A DNA stretch of 64,000 nt from Bordetella petrii (GTDB lineage: Bacteria > Pseudomonadota > Gammaproteobacteria > Burkholderiales > Burkholderiaceae_B), in contig WMBV01000020.1 in the NCBI GenBank assembly GCA_017745595.1, forward strand, positions 60,235 through 124,234. The letters are read 5' to 3'. The translations under genes were made by a program, and so were the position numbers. Each line of letters starts with the position of its first letter. Positions within the stretch are counted from its first letter, which is position 1. Positions 38,228 through 46,286 of the stretch are shown here, in pieces. The notes under the pieces were generated by a model, which searched no databases, had not been told where the DNA came from, and saw only the letters and a list, made by a program, of their open reading frames with translations.

Positions 38228-39096
38228 GCCAGATGATTGTCGATTCCCAGGTTCATATTTGGGCGGCCGACCGGCCGGATCGGCCGTGGCCGGCGGGAAA
38301 CGCGCACCGCGCGCACCGGCCCGTTCCTCTTTCGTACGAACCGCTGCTCGCCGAGATGGACGAAGCCGGGGTAGACAAGGCGATTCTGGTCCCGCCGTCT
38401 TACGAAGGTGACTGGAACGACCTGGTGCTCGAAGCGGCGCGCGAATATCCGCACCGGTTCGCGATCATGGGCCGGCTGCCCATACAGGATTCCGCGTGCG
38501 CCCGGATGCTGCATGCGTGGCGCTCCCAGCCCGGAATGCTGGGGTTGCGCCTGACGTTTCATGTGCCGGACATGCACAAGCTGCTGGAAAATGGCGCGGT
38601 CGATTGGTTCTGGCCAGCCGCCGAACGGCTGGGGGTACCGATATATATCTTGCCCACGGGGGCGTTGCATCATATTCGCCGCATCGCGGCGCGGCATCCC
38701 GGGCTGAGCATCACCATCGATCATTGCGCCTTGCATCGCTTTCCCGGGCAACCCTTTCACGTCGACCCGGGCGAAATCGACCAGCTCGTCGCGTTGTCCG
38801 CGTTTCCCAATGTCGCCGTGAAAGTTTCCGCGCTGCCGCTGTTTTCTAATGAGCCGTATCCGTTCCGGGACATACAGGCTCTGGTGCGCCGGGTTTTCGA
38901 TGGGTTCGGCCCGCGACGCACATTCTGGGGCAGCGACCTTACCCGGCTGCCTTGCAGCTACCGGCAGGCGGTCACCATGTTTACGGAAGCGCTGCCGTGG
39001 CTGAAAGGCGAAGACAAAGAACTGGTGATGGGCAGGGCCCTGTGCGCGTGGCTGGGCTGGGACGGCCAGCCGGCCGTTGGGCCCGCGGCGAAATGA
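38224..39096 (+). CDS. Amidohydrolase-family protein (second, ACMSD/LigI-like)
   Basis: 290 residues, TIM-barrel amidohydrolase 2 family. The first motif is VDSQVHIWA (QxH in place of HxH, common in this subgroup), then LSITIDHCAL, VKVSALPLFS and TFWGSDLTRLPCSYRQ with the catalytic Asp. It differs clearly from the 34515 protein, so the cluster has two non-redundant hydrolases. Translationally coupled to the Bug gene (ATGA) and followed by the terminator at 39098. Last chromosomal gene before the ICE. Confidence 0.82.
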   Translation: MSQMIVDSQVHIWAADRPDRPWPAGNAHRAHRPVPLSYEPLLAEMDEAGVDKAILVPPSYEGDWNDLVLEAAREYPHRFAIMGRLPIQDSACARMLHAWRSQPGMLGLRLTFHVPDMHKLLENGAVDWFWPAAERLGVPIYILPTGALHHIRRIAARHPGLSITIDHCALHRFPGQPFHVDPGEIDQLVALSAFPNVAVKVSALPLFSNEPYPFRDIQALVRRVFDGFGPRRTFWGSDLTRLPCSYRQAVTMFTEALPWLKGEDKELVMGRALCAWLGWDGQPAVGPAAK

Positions 39097-39097
39097 A

Positions 39098-39138
39098 AAA
39101 CGCCGCAAACCCTTGAATGCATTGGGTTTGCGGCGTTT
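39098..39138. terminator. Strong bidirectional terminator at the chromosome-ICE border
   Basis: A perfect 15-bp stem (39098-39112 with 39124-39138; AAACGCCGCAAACCC and complement) with an 11-nt loop, flanked by A and T runs on both sides. It ends the rightward catabolic operon and would also end transcription of the leftward tRNA gene whose 3' end begins at 39145. Confidence 0.9.
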
Positions 39139-39144
39139 GAATCT

Positions 39145-39190
39145 TGGTGGCGCATCCCTGATTCGAACAGGGGACCTGCGGATTATGATT
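39145..39190 (-). other. ICE attachment site: 3' half of a tRNA-Met(CAU) gene
   Basis: Read leftwards this is the 3' part of an elongator-type tRNA-Met: anticodon loop ATCATAA, 3' anticodon-stem strand TCCGC, variable loop AGGTC, a T-arm with TTCGAAT loop, acceptor strand ATGCGCC and an encoded ACCA end. The 5' half is missing: the sequence to the right (TTTTAGAA) cannot pair with TCCGC. So this is the direct-repeat end (att) left by integration into the tRNA 3' end; the intact tRNA should lie at the other end of the element. The integrase gene begins 210 bp away. Confidence 0.88.
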
Positions 39191-39399
39191 TCTAAAAAAC
39201 CGGGTTTTAGCGATACTTCATGAGATGGCACGAGACTGAGAAAGTTTATTGAAATCAGTTGGTTATTGACCTGTTTTGTTTTTTGAGGTCTCATTGAGTG
39301 GCACTTTATCTTCGGATTTTTCGGACACAGTTCGGACGCGAAAGGCCTTGACCGAGTCCCCGGCATCGTTGGCGTCCGGCCCCGACCGGAACGTTAGCC

Positions 39400-40764
39400 A
39401 TGCCACTTCTGACCTACCGCGCCATCGAGTCTCACAAGCCCAAGGCAACCCCGTACAAGCTCACTATTGATCGCGGCATACAGTTACGCATCGCCCCGGA
39501 CGGCCTGCGTACCGTCCTTGTCCGCTACACGGTCAAAGGCACTAAGGGAGAGCAGCAGTACACCCTGCCCCAGGAGTACGGGGATGCGCCGGGCCAGATC
39601 AAGCTGGCCGACGCCTGCGCCGAAGGTCAGCGCATCCGCGCCTTGGCGCGTTCAGGGATTGACTGGCCGGCCGAAGAAGCTGCCCGGTTGCAGGCCGAAG
39701 CTGAAGCCAACCAACGGGCCTCCGTCGATGCGCTGACTCTTGAGGAAGGAGTCAAAGAGTACGTTGAGAAAAAGCGCCGGACCAAGGACGGCCTGCCGCT
39801 CAAGGCGCGTACCAAGTCGGAGTACCTGGACATGGTGACGCCTGGCAAGGTTGGCAAGAACGGCAGAAAATTCGCCGATGGTGAACTGATGCCCCTGGCG
39901 CACACGGTCATGGCCAAAATCACGGCCAAAGCTATATGGGCCACCTACAACGATCTGTCGAAACGCTCGAAGCGCCGGGCGGACTACGCCATGCAGGTTC
40001 TGCGCGCGGTGCTACGCTGGCATGGCGTTCAGATTCCCAATAGCCCGCTAAGCCAGACTACCGCTGGGCGAGATCGCATTGCCATTGCCCCGCCGCGTGG
40101 CGACCCTACACCGATTCCAGCCGAAAAACTCGGCGCCTGGTGGCGAGCGGCCTGCGCCTGCCCGCGCCGTGTCGCGGCGAATTACTACCGCTTCCAATTG
40201 CTCACGGGCTGCCGGGGCGTTGAGATCCACGGCGAGAAGAAGTACGACTACGAGCCCATCAAAGTCGGCGACGTGAACCTTGAAGCGGGCAGCATCCTGC
40301 TGATCGACACCAAGAACCGCAGCAACCACCGGCTGTTGCTGTCGCGCCAGGCCCTGGCGATCGTCAAGGAAGCCTGCGAAGGCCGCGAACCCGATAAGCC
40401 GCTGTTCCCCATCGTCGATGCCCGCAAGACGTTGGCGTGGATTAACAAACAGGCGGGCACGACCGTCCAGGGGCATGATCTGCGTGCCACCTTCACGACT
40501 ATCGCCGAAGAACTGGTCTCGGGCGGGGTGCTCAAGCGGATGGTCAACCACGCCGCCAACAACGACGTGACGTTGGGCCACTACGTCGGCAAGGGCGAGG
40601 CGCAATTGCGTGCCGGCTGGCAGACCGTGGCCGACTTCGTCGAAAGCGCGGCCGCACAGGCGGCCCGTCCTTCGGTGCCGGTCGATGCACCTTTGCCGGA
40701 TGAGTCCAAGGATGCGCCAAACAAAGTGCTTGAACCCAATGAGCTGGAAGGAGCTATTGCGTGA
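39400..40764 (+). CDS. Tyrosine-type site-specific recombinase (ICE integrase)
   Basis: 454 residues. Catalytic residues are all present: Arg272 in LLTGCRGVEI, His359-x-x-Arg362 in GHDLRATF, a further His in VNHAANND and Tyr395 in LGHYVGK. The N-terminal part (residues about 1-210) carries the arm-binding and SAM-like core-binding domains. Its place right beside the tRNA-Met fragment, reading away from it, marks it as the enzyme that inserted the element. The 39191-39399 stretch holds a pair of imperfect direct repeats (CATGAGATGGCAC at 39219, CATTGAGTGGCAC at 39292), possible arm sites. Confidence 0.93.
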   Translation: MPLLTYRAIESHKPKATPYKLTIDRGIQLRIAPDGLRTVLVRYTVKGTKGEQQYTLPQEYGDAPGQIKLADACAEGQRIRALARSGIDWPAEEAARLQAEAEANQRASVDALTLEEGVKEYVEKKRRTKDGLPLKARTKSEYLDMVTPGKVGKNGRKFADGELMPLAHTVMAKITAKAIWATYNDLSKRSKRRADYAMQVLRAVLRWHGVQIPNSPLSQTTAGRDRIAIAPPRGDPTPIPAEKLGAWWRAACACPRRVAANYYRFQLLTGCRGVEIHGEKKYDYEPIKVGDVNLEAGSILLIDTKNRSNHRLLLSRQALAIVKEACEGREPDKPLFPIVDARKTLAWINKQAGTTVQGHDLRATFTTIAEELVSGGVLKRMVNHAANNDVTLGHYVGKGEAQLRAGWQTVADFVESAAAQAARPSVPVDAPLPDESKDAPNKVLEPNELEGAIA

Positions 40765-40791
40765 AATACGATTTTGTAGTAACGTTTTTGT

Positions 40792-41097
40792 ATGTTGACG
40801 CGGTTTGAATGGGACGCCGCAAAGGCGGCGATGAACCTGCGTAAACATGGTGTGAGCTTCGAGGTCGCAGTGCGGGCGTTTGCCGACCCTTTCGCGTTGA
40901 CCGGACCGGAGCGTGTTGAGCATGGTGAGCAGCGCTGGCAGACGCTAGGCTTGGTGGATGGGTATCTCCTGCTTCTGGTGGCTCATACCGTTCTTGAACT
41001 GAAGGCGGACAATCAAGTCATCGAGGTTATCCGCATCATCTCGGCCAGGCCGGCCGACAGGAAAGAAAGGCGACGTTATGAGCAAGAAATCCGTTAA
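40792..41097 (+). CDS. brnT: BrnT-family toxin (ribonuclease)
   Basis: 101 residues with the BrnT pattern: FEWDAAKAAMNLRKHGVSFE at the N-terminus, then AFADPF, EQRWQTLGLV and the C-terminal IRIISARPADRKERRRYEQ. BrnT is a RelE-like RNase that blocks translation. The antitoxin gene overlaps its 3' end by 20 bases. The pair sits directly behind the integrase, a typical place for an element-stabilising module. Confidence 0.9.
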   Translation: MLTRFEWDAAKAAMNLRKHGVSFEVAVRAFADPFALTGPERVEHGEQRWQTLGLVDGYLLLLVAHTVLELKADNQVIEVIRIISARPADRKERRRYEQEIR

Positions 41098-41386
41098 GCA
41101 TGAGGTGGATTTGGCGAACCTGCCTCCCCTGAGCGACAAGCAAAAAGCCGAGCTGGCCGCGCTGGCGGCACGTACCGATGGAGATGTCGATTACAGCGAT
41201 ATCCCTCCGCTGACAGAAGAGTTCTGGAAAAACGCCGAGCGTGGCAAGTTCTATAAACCGACTAAGACTTCGACTACCGTGCGTATCGACTCTGATGTCT
41301 TGGCTTGGCTGCGGTCGCAGGGCAAAGGCTATCAATCCCGCATCAATGCGATTCTGCGACGGGAAATGCTCGAATCGCTGAAATAA
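41078..41386 (+). CDS. brnA: BrnA-family antitoxin
   Basis: 102 residues. The C-terminal ribbon-helix-helix domain (TTVRIDSDVLAWLRSQGKGY and RINAILRREM) binds DNA as a dimer; the N-terminal acidic part wraps the toxin. BrnA is normally a repressor of its own operon. The overlap with brnT implies coupled translation. Confidence 0.9.
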   Translation: MSKKSVKHEVDLANLPPLSDKQKAELAALAARTDGDVDYSDIPPLTEEFWKNAERGKFYKPTKTSTTVRIDSDVLAWLRSQGKGYQSRINAILRREMLESLK

Positions 41387-41493
41387 ACGGCGAGCGAGAT
41401 TGGGACGACGTGGGCTTGCAAATAAGAGCTAACGATAATTTGCGATGTATCCTTGCTAAAGGGATAACCATCTAGCAGCCCGTTGGCCCCGAC

Positions 41494-42429
41494 ATGAAAA
41501 AGAAAACTGAAAAGTACAAGCAAGGCCGCATGGACTTCATCATGGAGGTGGTGAAGTTTGATGAGGAGACTGGCATCGTCACGATGTCAATGACTCCTGA
41601 CCCAGCCAGATACTCTCGCGTAGAGCATGATGGGAAGCCATACTATCTGGACAAACATCTTAGGACGCTCATTGGCGAAGAAGACTTGATGGCTGGGTTA
41701 GAAAAGGGACTGGCAGGAACGCCCATGTACTACGCGCCCCCATCAGTCAAGAATACTTTGACCTATGCAGCGCAACGTTTAGGGGCTGTCAATAGCGAGT
41801 TAGAAACGGGGGTATACGTACCGCCGACAGAAGCGGCTCGTCCCCACGGAGAGTTCAGCGCGGGTACTCAAGAGCGAAATATCGCCTTCATTTCAATAGA
41901 TATATGCGGAGCGACAGCATATCGGAAGAGCGACGAGGCGGGGTTTGACAAGGTTTGCACAATTTTCTTCCAGGAGCTTGGCACCCTCGTTGGCCAATTC
42001 CATGGAAAAATCCTCAAAACCACAGGCGACGGATTTATTGCCTATGTGGACGGGCCGGGCTTCACGACGCAATGCGACAATGCGGTTGACCTGGGCCTTT
42101 CTCTGCTGTTGTTGATCAAAAACACAATCAATCCCGCGCTGGCTTCGGTCAACCTAGCGCCAATACGTGTCAGGGTCGGTGCAGACTACGGTGCAGCACG
42201 CCTGCGTAAGTTATATGTGACTACGACGGGATATAGTGATGTCGATGTCTCTAGCGACGCCTTGAATCGCGCAGTCAAAATCCAAGAATCGTGCGATGCT
42301 AACGAGTTTCGGGTCGGGCGAGATCTTTATGAACTATTGCACGTTCGATGGCTGGAACGTGCTGTTCAGGCTTCTTTTGATGGCCGCACCGTAGGCATTG
42401 ATAATTATAAAGTTTATAGGGTTAAGTAA
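41494..42429 (+). CDS. Class III nucleotide cyclase, first of a Pycsar-like operon
   Basis: 311 residues: an N-terminal region (1-125) without a known domain, then a class III cyclase catalytic domain (about 130-309). Both metal-binding aspartates are present, Asp136 in FISIDICG and Asp179 in KTTGDGFIAY. Lys175 and Asp251 occupy the base-selecting positions, Asn258 the ribose-binding one; the transition-state Arg is replaced by Lys262. Start ATG 41494 has no strong ribosome binding site. The stop and next start overlap (TAATG). GC content falls well below the ICE backbone. Probably makes a cyclic nucleotide (cCMP, cUMP or a purine) on phage infection to switch on the membrane effector at 43190. 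Could instead be a non-defence cyclase, but the operon context argues against it. Confidence 0.85.
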   Translation: MKKKTEKYKQGRMDFIMEVVKFDEETGIVTMSMTPDPARYSRVEHDGKPYYLDKHLRTLIGEEDLMAGLEKGLAGTPMYYAPPSVKNTLTYAAQRLGAVNSELETGVYVPPTEAARPHGEFSAGTQERNIAFISIDICGATAYRKSDEAGFDKVCTIFFQELGTLVGQFHGKILKTTGDGFIAYVDGPGFTTQCDNAVDLGLSLLLLIKNTINPALASVNLAPIRVRVGADYGAARLRKLYVTTTGYSDVDVSSDALNRAVKIQESCDANEFRVGRDLYELLHVRWLERAVQASFDGRTVGIDNYKVYRVK

Positions 42430-43193
42430 TGCCACAGGGGCCTGTAGATCGTCTAACTTTTACCTACCAGAACGCTCAACGTGAACGGGTCATTCGTAAC
42501 CGGGAGCGAATCGTTCAGAGCGTCAATGCAGTAGCTGACGGTCGAGTCATCCCCGAAGTTGACGATCTGTCTATTGGGAGCGGGCGCAGGCTCGAAGCCA
42601 CTGTACTTTTCTTGGACATTTCCAAGTTCTCCAATATTCCCGCGGAGAGCCTTGAAGAGCAAGAGCTGCTTCTGCGCCTCCTAAGCCTGTTTTTCACCGA
42701 GATGATCCGAGTGCTGGAGGACTATGGCGGCGTCGTCGAAAAAAACACCGGCGATGGCTTGATGGCTTACTTCGTGCGCGACCCGCGCTGGCCGGAAGAT
42801 GTACGGCAACGCGCCGTTGCCGCCGCTCTGACGATGTTCTACTCGGCCGATAACTACATTAATGTCATCGTTCGCAATAGTGGCTTAAACCCTATCCGAT
42901 TCAGAATCTGTATGGACCACGGTTGGGTGACGATTGCACGGATAGGCGCTGCTCAGCGATTCAACAATATTGTTGCCGTTGGAACCACCGCGAATGTCGC
43001 TGCCAAAATGCTCGCCAAGGCGGACCCTGACACGATTCTTCTTGGCGAGCGTATGCTGGCCGGCCTTCCCCAAGATTGGGTACGCCAATTCGCTCGACCA
43101 TCGACCGCCAGCAGCGGTTGGATATATCGTGCGACAGGACTACCTTACCCCCTATGGATTTACACAGGCCGATGGACGGAGCCCAGCGCATGA
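42429..43193 (+). CDS. Class III nucleotide cyclase, second of a Pycsar-like operon
   Basis: 254 residues, a cyclase domain from about residue 55 to 245 after a short basic N-terminal helix. Asp63 (LFLDISKFS) and Asp109 (EKNTGDGLMAYF) can bind metal; Lys105 is present, but the second base-selecting position is Val182 rather than Asp; Asn189 is kept and Lys193 replaces the catalytic Arg, as in the first cyclase. The two proteins are only distantly similar, so this is not a simple duplication. A heterodimer sharing composite active sites is plausible, as class III cyclases work as dimers (inference). One-base overlap with the preceding gene and ATGA overlap with the next. Confidence 0.85.
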   Translation: MPQGPVDRLTFTYQNAQRERVIRNRERIVQSVNAVADGRVIPEVDDLSIGSGRRLEATVLFLDISKFSNIPAESLEEQELLLRLLSLFFTEMIRVLEDYGGVVEKNTGDGLMAYFVRDPRWPEDVRQRAVAAALTMFYSADNYINVIVRNSGLNPIRFRICMDHGWVTIARIGAAQRFNNIVAVGTTANVAAKMLAKADPDTILLGERMLAGLPQDWVRQFARPSTASSGWIYRATGLPYPLWIYTGRWTEPSA

Positions 43194-43807
43194 GTACACA
43201 GAATCAAACAGAGCAAAGCCCAGCTCTCGATCAAAGCGATCAAACTGTAAATAGCTTAGGCAGTCTACGTGGTCCTGGTGAAGAGGCGGTGCTACTGCCA
43301 GAAAGCTCTCCGAGCACAGATAGCTCATATGGTGAATTTGCGAACTTCCACGAGGACTATACGCGCCACTACATTGCACTGGCTGACACCAAGGCGACAT
43401 TGGTGTTCGGTGTGGCTGTGGGGCTGCTAGCGTATCTGTACAGCAACGCAGATTTTTTGCAGATGGTCATGCACCCCACGCGAAGCTGGCGAGGGGCATT
43501 ACCTTTGCTATGTTCAATTCTTTTGGGACTATCCGCGATTAGTTCAGCGCTTGTGATCATTCCCAGATTAGGAGCATCCGAGAAGCGAGGTATTGTCTTT
43601 TTTGGAGATGTTGCGGGTTACGCTTCCGCAGACGAGTACCTAAAGGCAGTGCGCAGGTTTACCAGTGACGAGCTAGTTTCTGCGCGGCTTCGACATGCCT
43701 ATGACACAGCGAAAGTCTGCAAGCGGAAATATATCGTCTTACGCCGAGCGATTTATCTATGCTTTTTGGGTGTGGCCGCAAGTCTGCCAATTCTAGGAAA
43801 AATCTAG
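43190..43807 (+). CDS. Pycsar-type membrane effector (PycTM-like)
   Basis: 205 residues. After a polar N-terminus of about 55 residues comes YIALADTKATLVFGVAVGLL, the family pattern (helix ending in ADxKA entering the membrane). Predicted membrane helices: about 69-84, 104-124 (LPLLCSILLGLSAISSALVI) and 184-202. Between the second and third is a cytoplasmic loop with FFGDVAGYASADEYLKAV, also conserved in these effectors. PycTM proteins bind the cyclic nucleotide and damage the inner membrane, causing abortive infection. ATG at 43190 overlaps the cyclase stop (ATGA), so this start, not a longer frame, is correct. A hairpin at 43837-43854 may end the transcript. Confidence 0.85.
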   Translation: MSTQNQTEQSPALDQSDQTVNSLGSLRGPGEEAVLLPESSPSTDSSYGEFANFHEDYTRHYIALADTKATLVFGVAVGLLAYLYSNADFLQMVMHPTRSWRGALPLLCSILLGLSAISSALVIIPRLGASEKRGIVFFGDVAGYASADEYLKAVRRFTSDELVSARLRHAYDTAKVCKRKYIVLRRAIYLCFLGVAASLPILGKI

Positions 43808-44150
43808 CCTGCCAACCAAAGGTGCGTCGAGAAAACCGCTGAGAAACCTCAGCGACCCAGTCTCCGTAACCTGGTGACTTGCGTAAACCCAAGGCTGAAA
43901 ATGGTGAGGCCCCGTACAAGCGGAGCCTCATGTGTCGCGGGTGCTCTTCAATGCCAGCACGGCTGGACCCTGTTGCCAGGAGGCAGATAGACGCCTTTCC
44001 AGGCCCCGATACATCTATCCGCCGACCACGATACTCGTTTTTTAAGTAATGGGTCAAGGACGCGTCGGGTCAAGCATCACTGCTGGCGGTGGCTGCGCGT
44101 TAGCCCCAATCAGCCGGACGACGATCTGTACAGCCCCTGGCACAGCGAGT
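43808..44150. other. Intergenic region between convergent defence genes
   Basis: About 340 bp. It holds two hairpins: CGCTGAG/CTCAGCG (43837-43854) and TGAGGC...GCCTCA (43914-43930), which may terminate the two converging operons. An open frame on the minus strand shows no family pattern. No RNA gene seen. Confidence 0.5.
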
Positions 44151-44774
44151 TCATGCCAGCTTGGGCTGGTCAGCGGGTCGCTCAACACTCCGAAGCTGTA
44201 GCGACATCCTCAATCCTTCGAGCACGTTTAAGGTGGCATTCGCTACACGCTCACTGGCGAGCGCATGGCCGTGGATATCCAACGCCGCCGCTGCAGTGCT
44301 GATGCACTGGCATGTCGCATCGACCAGGCCGCGCAGCTCGTCTATGGTAATGCCGTTGGCCTCATAGACGGCATCACGCGGCAAGCCAAACGAGTTATGA
44401 ACTAGGGACTGGTTGCGAATTTCCATGACGCATCTCACTTGGGATGTATGCGGTGCCATAGTGGCACGAATCTGCTCGGCAACACCCGGTTTACCTTCCT
44501 GCTCCAAGGCTGTACGTAGCGACTGAAAACCGGCTGATCGCACATCCATGTCGAACATCTTGCCCAAGGCCAGCATGAAAAGCGTGAAATAGCCTGGGCT
44601 CGCCGCGTGGAAGAAATCTGCAAACTCCCAATGCTCCACGGTCTTGGCGTAATCGGGATAGGCACGATTGTTCAGCACCCACCAGATCTGAAAATAGGCG
44701 CGGGCTTTTGTTCCTTCTTCGATCAGCCGTTCCGTAATGATGCGGGCCTGACTTATGGCAGCTTCATGAGTCAT
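44151..44774 (-). CDS. AbiU2/HEPN-like protein
   Basis: 207 residues, all-helical. The middle (FTLFMLALGKMFDMDVRSAG) and the segment RNQSLVH (Arg120 to His126, R-x5-H with Asn after the Arg) match HEPN ribonuclease-type domains and resemble the AbiU2 abortive-infection group. The preceding gene overlaps by ATGA. Lower GC than the ICE backbone. A role as an RNA-cutting or toxin component of a defence pair is inferred; no experiment-based homologue is recognised. Confidence 0.55.
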   Translation of the reverse strand: MTHEAAISQARIITERLIEEGTKARAYFQIWWVLNNRAYPDYAKTVEHWEFADFFHAASPGYFTLFMLALGKMFDMDVRSAGFQSLRTALEQEGKPGVAEQIRATMAPHTSQVRCVMEIRNQSLVHNSFGLPRDAVYEANGITIDELRGLVDATCQCISTAAAALDIHGHALASERVANATLNVLEGLRMSLQLRSVERPADQPKLA

Positions 44775-45496
44775 ACCTCAGCTTTTCCCTTTGACTTTTC
44801 TCTTGGCCCCGGTGGGATGTTTTCTTTGATGTCCAATACATCCTGCCCAACGATGAACAATCGTTGCAGGAATACTTCCAGTGCGGCTAGAAGCTGCTCG
44901 ATCTCTTTATCATCAGGCTTCCAGGCACGATGCGCAGCGGCATTGCCCGCATTAGTCACCACATCGAGAATCTTTCTTTCAGTCTCACCAATCCATCCTC
45001 CTTTTACTAGCGAGTCGAGCTTCTGGTAAAAATAAAGGTCTGCATCAATCCCAACTAACTCCGTGCTGCGATCTAGCGCAGTGCGAAGGCCGATGGCAGT
45101 TAGAATGTAGGACTCGTTATCGTAGGCCGTATACATTTCCTGCAAGATGTCAGCGAGCTGCTGGTCCCGACTTTCTATGCTCTTAAGCCACGTAGGTTTT
45201 CGCCTGCTTTCTGGTTTGGGATAGGTGCTCTTATGGATATTCGGCGTCATTCGCGGTTTTCCTTCCCCGTCATAGCCGTAGTCCACATCCTCGCTGTGCC
45301 AACTGGCCTGCTCATAGAACACGGTCTCACATCCGCGGCACTCCAAAAGTGAATATTTATCGCTGCCATGCATGCCATGCCCCTGTCCATCGTCCCAGTG
45401 CCAAGGCTTGCTCACATGACCATGCGTAAGGCACACCCTCTCGCCGTTGCACTCTGGGCAGCGAGTTTTTACGGTTTTTATTTGTTCATCAGGCAT
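44771..45496 (-). CDS. DUF4145-domain protein with N-terminal zinc ribbon
   Basis: 241 residues. A zinc ribbon (Cys13, Cys16 in CPEC; Cys53, Cys56 in CRGC) is followed by a DUF4145 domain (about 110-220) with SYILTAIGLRTALDRSTELV and TNAGNAAAHRAW; DUF4145 belongs to the HEPN-like superfamily and often accompanies restriction and other defence genes. Its stop overlaps the next gene start by ATGA, so the two products are made together. Could be the sensor or regulator of the AbiU2-like partner (inference). Confidence 0.75.
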   Translation of the reverse strand: MPDEQIKTVKTRCPECNGERVCLTHGHVSKPWHWDDGQGHGMHGSDKYSLLECRGCETVFYEQASWHSEDVDYGYDGEGKPRMTPNIHKSTYPKPESRRKPTWLKSIESRDQQLADILQEMYTAYDNESYILTAIGLRTALDRSTELVGIDADLYFYQKLDSLVKGGWIGETERKILDVVTNAGNAAAHRAWKPDDKEIEQLLAALEVFLQRLFIVGQDVLDIKENIPPGPREKSKGKAEV

Positions 45497-45658
45497 GCTC
45501 TTGCTTTCCTGGCGTTGGCATCGAAGTAAAGGTCACAATTTTAAATATAAACACAAGTGTTAAATCTGTGCGTCTCTGCTTCGCAGACCACGCTGCTCCA
45601 GGTTCGCTAACGCTCATCTCTGGCGGGACGGGCCATGCCCGCCTTGCGCATCGCTGAC

Positions 45659-45858
45659 GCCTGCGCGCTGCGCTTGCCAACCCCACCCGCACCATCTGCT
45701 GTTGGGGATGGGCGGCCTTGCGTGTCGGCCATCGTGCCACGCCGGTCTCGCGCGTCAAGGGCGGCGCGTGCCTGGCACGCTTGCGGCCGGTGGCCGTCTT
45801 CGACCCTGTGACGGCTGCGCTGCGCCGTGCCCCTTCGGTTTCCGGGCAATTCCGCCCA
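45659..45858. repeat. Copy 1 of a ~200-bp imperfect direct repeat in gene leaders
   Basis: From CGCCTGCGCGCTGCGCTTGC to GGGCAATTCCGCCC the sequence is repeated with scattered changes at 46343-46546. Both copies end a few bases before the ribosome binding site of an ICE gene (45875 and 46566). The copy includes the shared blocks CGCGTCAAGGGCGGCGCGTG and CCTGTGACGGCTGCGCTGC. Confidence 0.8.
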
Positions 45859-45874
45859 GTCACCGGAGAAGGTC

Positions 45875-46270
45875 ATGAACGACAAATCCCACGTCTCGCT
45901 GGAACAGCGCGTATGCCTGGTATGCGGCAGCGCTTTTGATACCGGCGCCATCCTGCTGGACAAGCACCTGCGTCAAAGCCTGGCGCATCACACCGTCACC
46001 GGCTGGGGCCTGTGCCCCGAGCATGAACGCATGTTCAAGGAAGGCTATGTGGCGCTGGTCGAATGCGACCCACAGCGCGGCGGTGGCATGCCGTCGTCGG
46101 GCAGCATGAAGCCCGGGCAGGCGTACCGCACTGGCCGGCTGGCACACCTGAAGCGCGAGGCATTCGCCAAAGTGTTCAATGTGCCGATCTCGACCGAACA
46201 GCCATGCGTCTTCGTCGAGCCCGAGGTGATCGACCAATTGCAGGCGATGGTCGAACCGGCCTCAGAATGA
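45875..46270 (+). CDS. Conserved ICE protein with paired cysteines, function unknown
   Basis: 131 residues. CLVCGSAFDTGAILLDKHLR at the start and GWGLCPEHERMFKEGYVALV later suggest a zinc-binding module (CxxC...CxxH). The C-terminal part includes AYRTGRLAHLKREAFAKVFN. Proteins of this kind are found beside radC-like genes in Tn4371-type elements; the biochemical role is unknown. Start at ATG 45875 with GGAGAAGG upstream. Confidence 0.75.
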   Translation: MNDKSHVSLEQRVCLVCGSAFDTGAILLDKHLRQSLAHHTVTGWGLCPEHERMFKEGYVALVECDPQRGGGMPSSGSMKPGQAYRTGRLAHLKREAFAKVFNVPISTEQPCVFVEPEVIDQLQAMVEPASE

Positions 46271-46286
46271 AACGCTGAGTTCGTCT

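Noticed and set aside
39145..39190. Complete tRNA-Met gene
   Set aside because: Only the 3' half from the anticodon loop onward is present. The 5' acceptor, D-arm and 5' anticodon-stem strands are missing.
41494..43193. Ordinary signalling adenylate cyclases
   Set aside because: Two different cyclase genes are overlapped with a PycTM-like effector in a low-GC cargo segment; no regulatory or receptor domain is attached to them. A housekeeping role is less likely, though the product nucleotide remains unknown.
43659..44057. Minus-strand open frame between the membrane effector and the AbiU2-like gene
   Set aside because: It overlaps the end of the effector gene, has no family pattern, and is crossed by two hairpins.
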